In this document: positions 59,276 through 64,000 of the stretch, piece by piece
Position numbering within the stretch: the first letter of the stretch is position 1
Layout of the letters: every line of letters starts with the position of its first letter
Source: Amborella trichopoda
Taxonomy: Eukaryota; Streptophyta; Magnoliopsida; Amborellales; Amborellaceae
Direction: 5' to 3'
DNA: 64,000 nucleotides
Assembly (NCBI RefSeq): GCF_000471905.2
Contig: NW_006500355.1
Location: 3,374,199-3,438,198 of the forward strand
Notes under the pieces: generated by a model
The model's database searches: none
What the model was told of the DNA's origin: nothing
Seen by the model: only the letters and a program-made list of their open reading frames with translations
Position numbers and translations under genes: made by a program

Positions 59276-60375
59276 TCTAGTAAGCAATGATTCTAGGACT
59301 ATTGATCATTCGCTCAAATAGGCACAAGGGGATAGGATGGTTCCATCATATATAGTCCCCACTGTTTTTTTGACTGAGAGAAGTGTATGCAAATAGCAAG
59401 AGCAGTTGAGGAACATTTGCATTAACGCATGTTTCGGTGTTTCCTTCTGCACAAAGCATATCCTTCATCACTCCACATTTCTTTTTCAGCACTCCACAGT
59501 GATCTGCTTTGCCTAGTGTTTTAATACATAGATCAGTCGGTGGGCTATTCTGGATCATCAATCCTGGTGGGATCAGATTGATGCTTTCGTATGGGAATCA
59601 GCCCAAAAGAAAAAAAAAAAAAAGTTAAATTGAAAATTTAAGAAATTGAAAATAATAAAACTAAAATTGGTAGAAAAACAATTTTGTTCTACAGAATGGC
59701 CCAGTTCGTTGAGTGGCTCAACTAGTTCTTTGAATTAGGCCGATTCCCCACTCCAGGCATTAATTGGCCCGGCTACCACCGATTCCCATCCACTGGTGAT
59801 TCTCGACCATGATCAATGGTCATTGGCCAAACTTTTGACAATAAAAGAAGTTTTCGGATGCATATGTTAAATGCTCACATTCATTTATATTCATCACTGT
59901 TTGACTAGCTGTTAAAGTATCTCAGCATGTTAGTAAAGAATACTTTCTACACACATATACATAGATCCCCAATGAAGCACTCAAAAATGGAGGGCCATCT
60001 GATTTAGAAGTTTGCATCCAGCAGTGAATACTTTGTCAGGAATTGCACCAAAATGAGGGAAGGGCATGACAGATAATTTATCATCAAATGCTCATCTAAT
60101 AAGCAGTGGGGTACGCGATGGAACCACAAAAGAGCAGAAAGAAGTGAATAAAGACAATTCTTGGCAATCTGAAAAGGCCAATCAATAATGAAGATGGATA
60201 AATAACTGATAACCTAGCTTTAATATACTTCCATAATATCCTCTTCTCTTTACATTCTTGAAGTGCAGGCCTCTCTAAACAGCCTATCATGATTCTATCA
60301 AAAGCAAAAATGATTCGAAAAGTAAAAGTTTCCAAGCAAGGGAAGGTATACCAGTCAAAAATCTTGATTTGGCCT

Positions 60376-62028
60376 TCAGTCCTTGGCTTTGTGCCTTTTC
60401 TTCTTTGGAGAATCTGCAGGCCCCTTTGATTTGCTCTCCTTCATTCGTCCATTCAACATTTTCTGAAAATCCATCTTGATTCATCAATCCAAAATATTAT
60501 CCAGACTGCAGATCTCATTATTTTTCTTCTGATAATAAAATCTGCCTTTTTCATGTTTTCTTAATGTACTGCAATAGCCAAGAGTCTGAATGATGGCATC
60601 TTACCTTTCTTGCCCTCAGTCTTTGTCGCTGCCGTCCCCTACTACGCGTTTTTGGATTAGATGAACTCTAAGGAAAAAAAAAAAGACCCTGTTAGATCAA
60701 TTTCATCCATATTCTTCATCAAGAAAAAAAAATGCGCACATACGAGAAGCCCACTATAAAATGGATCCGTATATCAATTATCATATTTACTCAAGAATAA
60801 GAAGGATACCTGTGCAGTAGCCACAGTTCGGGCATGCCTCTCTGCATGTGTTTCTTGGTCCTCCTCAATTTCTCCATCGCTATTGAGCATTAATTTTAGC
60901 CTCCCTTCAGCAAAAAGCTTCTTCGAGCGATCGTGCCTCTGAGGACAAATAATCTGGATTACTTTTCTTTTTTTCTTATAGTTGTTTTTTTATTTAGTCA
61001 ATTATCTTATGGATAAGCATTAATTATCTCCAAATGATATGAGTTTTGTTTCATTAATCCAGGTGAAAGGTGATCCTAACCCAGGAGGCATATCTCTACA
61101 GATGGAAAACTAACCTGAGATGCACCTAACATGGTGTGGGAAAAGGCAGGTTAACTTTCTCAAAAAAGAGCATGGTGTGGGAAAGGCTTTTCAATAACAA
61201 TTTATGGAGCTTGCAACCAGTTCCAATCTAACTGTGGAATAAGCCAACTAAAAGCATTAATTTACTTGATGACGAGCTGGAACTTATATATCCTCTATCC
61301 ATTTACAATCAATCGACCCAAATAAACACAGCTAACAAAAATGAGGGAAAAGCTAATATGATGCTGATATTCAACAAATCACTTCACACCCCTCCTCAAT
61401 TCATGAGTTGCTTGGTTTTAAAAACAATCATATATCATTAATGAACTGAGTACAAAGTACGAAAGGTATAATCAGGGTTATTTCAATTTTTCAACAATGT
61501 AAAACGTGGGTATACAACATCTAACATGTAAATAGAGTGGACTATCAAACGTTTTTCTTCGGATTGTTGGCTTCAAAGCCAACAAATGTTTTCGTTTCTT
61601 TTTTTTTTTTTGATAATTAGCTTCATTGATTTAAAATGCATACATCTAGTTGTGCAAACTGCAGAAAGCGTATACAGAGAGAGACTATACACGTGAGAGA
61701 TAAAAGTGGAAAATGTAGTTAAGAAAGAGTGGAATTAGGGGAAGGGGAGAGCTAGGCATCCAAGATCTAAAGGATAAAAGCAAAGTTCTGAGTAAAATCT
61801 CTTTCTACGTAATTTATACCTTTGACTTAAGATGTGCCCTCAAAACTTCCTCAGACAAACAAACAATTCGTGGGCACAGGCGGCACTTGTATACAGATCG
61901 ACACTTTATTACACAATCATCTATATTGGCTTCAAAGGGTTCTTTCTTATCACATGCTGTGTCTCTGCCATCTTTCAGAATTTGATTGCTAGTTTTTGTG
62001 TTCCCTTCATCCTTCTTTACCAGCAAAT
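60376..62028 (-). CDS. C2H2 zinc-finger protein with basic C-terminus, 5' part not found
   Basis: Four in-phase exons, 62028-61820, 60938-60810, 60667-60605 and 60462-60376, encode the last 162 or so residues. A single C2H2-type finger, YKCRLCPRIVCLSEEVLRAH followed by LKSKRH, has its histidine pair split across an intron (K/RH). Next come EGRLKLMLNSDGEIEEDQET and a strongly basic tail (GRQRQRLRARK, SPKKKRHKAKD), typical of a nuclear or nucleolar protein. I believe this resembles a plant family sometimes labelled gar2-related 18S pre-rRNA assembly protein, but that is memory, not proof. The first listed exon starts in phase 1 (needs a G from an upstream exon). That exon was not found between 62029 and 64000, so the gene is partial. 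Confidence 0.75.
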
Positions 62029-62139
62029 CTGAGCATCCAACAAGCAAGTTATACAAGCAAACAGTTGAATTTTCAAACATCAGGCAACCTATATGTTTCA
62101 CTGTAAGAGACCAGAGAAGTATAACATTCCTCAAGCAGA

Positions 62140-62406
62140 GCTGTAAACATGTTGGATCAACTCTGACCTCTTGGGTGATCAGGTTGGGTCCAGTCAAGAT
62201 ATTAAAAAATAATGTATTATATATTTTTACCAAATATAAATTTAATAAATATAATTATATCATTACATAACCCGACCCAACCCAAATTAGCCCATGTTGG
62301 ATGTCAACCCTGACCCCAATTGGGTCCAAGTCAAATGGACCAGACCTGACCCACAGGGTCTGGACACAGACCCAGGTTGGGTCAAACCAACTCAATTAAC
62401 ACCCCT
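62140..62406. mobile_element. Candidate hAT-type MITE
   Basis: The left AGAGCTGTAAACATGTTGG resembles the reversed right AGGGGTGTTAATTGAGTTGG. The interior has GACCC/GGGTC-rich arms around an AT core. No target duplication was found, so the borders are uncertain. Confidence 0.4.
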
Positions 62407-62525
62407 ATACAATAGTTGATAGTATAAGGAAATGAACAATGTAGTTTGAAGAAATCCCAGTGCATCTAACAATTCAAGGATATGAAAAAACTATTAAGCT
62501 ACTAATCAATCCTTAAACATGAATC

Positions 62526-62780
62526 CTATGTTCTAAAATCCGGATAGGTTGGCCGAACCAGCCATTCAGGAAATTAGTCCGAATTTGCGACCCAACCAAT
62601 TAAATAAAAACAAAAGAACCGAGCAATCCGGCTGGTCCAAATAAGCCAATTCCCTGATAAATGTGGGTGGTTTCATAGGAACTGGACCAATTTTCGGATC
62701 CAACAGGGAACAGGTTGGTCACCACCGGTTCCCGATCCTGAGGGGCGATCCCATCCAGATTGCCATTATTTTAAACACTG
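62526..62780. mobile_element. hAT-type MITE
   Basis: The left end CTATGTTCTAAAATCCGG pairs with the reversed right end CAGTGTTTAAAATAATGGC. Flanks are CATGAATC (62518-62525) and CTTGAATC (62781-62788), 7 of 8 matching. Confidence 0.65.
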
Positions 62781-62788
62781 CTTGAATC

Positions 62789-64000
62789 AATGAACAACAC
62801 AATAGTCACTCAATTATCAGCAACCTGAGATGCCTCAAGAAGGAAAATGACCAAATACTCCTCAAATTGCAAATTACTAGAATAACTTAAGGTAGAAAAG
62901 TTAAAATAACATAGTTGTACAGAGGTAACATGTACAAACAGTATGTCAACAACTTCTACCAACCTCATTCAGTTGAATATAGAGAAACCATTATGCACAA
63001 GATAGCTTGTCCAAAAGAATCGACACTACCACCCGAATTCCTCAAGAGTTTGTGAACTCAGAGGAACAGGTTAAATCTTCTGTCGTTGTCTCGAAATTGC
63101 TTCTCACAACAAAATGAGCATCATAATAATGCTAGGAATAGAAGGTGGATATCTTCATTCTCCACATCTAGGATTAGCTCCTTGTCACAACTTGTTTTGA
63201 AAAACTGAACTAGAGGAATTGAAGGAAAATATAAAAGAAAGAGGGAAAAGAAAAAAATCAGCCAAAGTTTGAGAGCAAGAAAATTATGTCCACTCTCCTC
63301 TCATGCGTGCCTTGTAAATAGAATATGGCAGAATAGCACTTGCACATTTCTAGATAAATGGTTCTCATGGAGAAAGGAAATATGGCAGACAACCACCCTC
63401 TAGCACTCATGACGAATTTTTCCTGAGGAAAAATACTGCTCTGAACCAAGTGAATTTTTCTTGAGGAAAACTACTGCTCTGAACCAAGTGAATTTTTCCT
63501 GAGGAAAAATACTGCTCTGAACCAAGTTCTAGAAGCTACCCAACTTTTCCTCTTTCTCTTCCACCTTAACCCAACCAACTCAAACCAACCCACTTCCCCT
63601 TTGTTCTAGACCCTGGTGCTGCTGTCATATGGAGAGCATCAAAGAGGACTAGACTCCACACTATCATGCAGAGTCTCTCTAGTGAGTCGACTCATGTAGG
63701 ATTAGGAGGATCGACATAGCCAAGGGCAACATCAACCATAAACTGCAACCAATGGGTATTTATGTTGCATGTACACGTGTCAGTGTCAGGTATTGGTGTC
63801 TGATTCTTCAAGCCTTAAAAAGGTAGGAACCAGTGACATGGCTCTATATATAAACAATAGATACATATATAAACAAACACAAATTTAACGATATGTGCAT
63901 ATATTCGCTTGTCTTTTAGTAAAAGTTTCAACTTCATCCCTTATAAAGATGACAAAAGTACCCTTTAAATTTTAGTGATAATTAATAAATATATATATAT
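62789..64000. other. Right edge of window; no gene recognised
   Basis: It holds a 38-bp tandem repeat, three copies at about 63413-63526 (unit core CTGAACCAAGTGAATTTTTC), and AT-rich DNA. It may be intron or 5' flank of the minus-strand zinc-finger gene, but no exon could be supported. Confidence 0.45.

Larger units (their letters stand above)
57111..60375. other. Intergenic region with repeats; no gene
   Basis: A hAT-like fragment rich in GATTCGG/CCGAATTG lies near 57835-57905. A type B repeat is at 58390-58680 and MITE family A copy 6 at 58895-59275. A GATTCCC/GGGAATC-type fragment is at about 59515-59825. No coding exons were recognised. Sequence just above 60300 may be 3' UTR of the next minus-strand gene. 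Confidence 0.45.

Noticed and set aside
59515..59825. Possible further hAT MITE
   Set aside because: GATTC/GGGAATC-rich ends resemble the family, but no convincing inverted termini or target duplication could be found.
61814..62233. 139-codon frame as a complete zinc-finger protein
   Set aside because: The first part (before 62028) is intron-like and AT-rich, with an acceptor at the junction; the finger continues in the next exon.

Overview
This window is nuclear DNA of a flowering plant, probably a woody eudicot. The evidence is AT-rich intergenic DNA, long GT-AG introns, many GA/CT and TA microsatellites, abundant non-autonomous hAT-type and other inverted-repeat elements, LINE remnants and a solo LTR, together with plant-type single-copy housekeeping genes. 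The species cannot be named from the sequence. Gene models were built by hand from splice sites, codon phase and protein-family continuity.

Layout, left to right. (1) 836-5663 minus: ER membrane protein complex subunit 10 (EMC10), seven exons, running off the left edge so that its last exon is missing. A long-TIR MITE sits directly upstream of its TATA box. (2) 8622-16988 minus: electron-transfer flavoprotein:ubiquinone oxidoreductase (ETFQO), complete, 18 exons, 618 aa, with two introns that only work as GC-AG introns. (3) 20942-21757 plus: an intronless rhomboid-like protein of the RBL13 type. (4) 21758-31667: a 10-kb repeat-rich stretch with a hAT MITE carrying a second MITE, an RTE-type LINE 3' end and a 20-N assembly gap inside artefact-like sequence. 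(5) 31668-32615 minus: a stand-alone EDR2 C-terminal (DUF1336) protein with a 2-kb intron in its 5' UTR. (6) 34.7-42.4 kb: transposon-dense, with fold-back elements, a hAT element inside a hAT element, and a solo LTR inside a MITE. (7) 42431-54340 plus: a LUC7-type U1 snRNP splicing factor, complete, 13 exons, 429 aa. Intron 8 holds two nested hAT elements with intact target-site duplications, and the last exon lies in a 58-bp tandem duplication. (8) 54.4-60.4 kb: repeats, including a decayed LINE with zf-RVT and RNase H domains. (9) 60376-62028 minus: the 3' part of a C2H2 zinc-finger protein with a basic C-terminus; its 5' exons were not found.

The genes are unrelated housekeeping functions (ER membrane insertion, mitochondrial electron transfer, intramembrane rhomboid, lipid-binding-type domain, splicing) and form no operon or cluster. 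I found no convincing new multi-gene system. The most notable signals are the layered transposon insertions whose order can be read from target-site duplications, a MITE family with a conserved 18-nt near-palindrome, the paired GC-AG introns of ETFQO, and the structure of the LUC7 3' end, where terminal-intron retention or use of the duplicated exon would barely change the protein.
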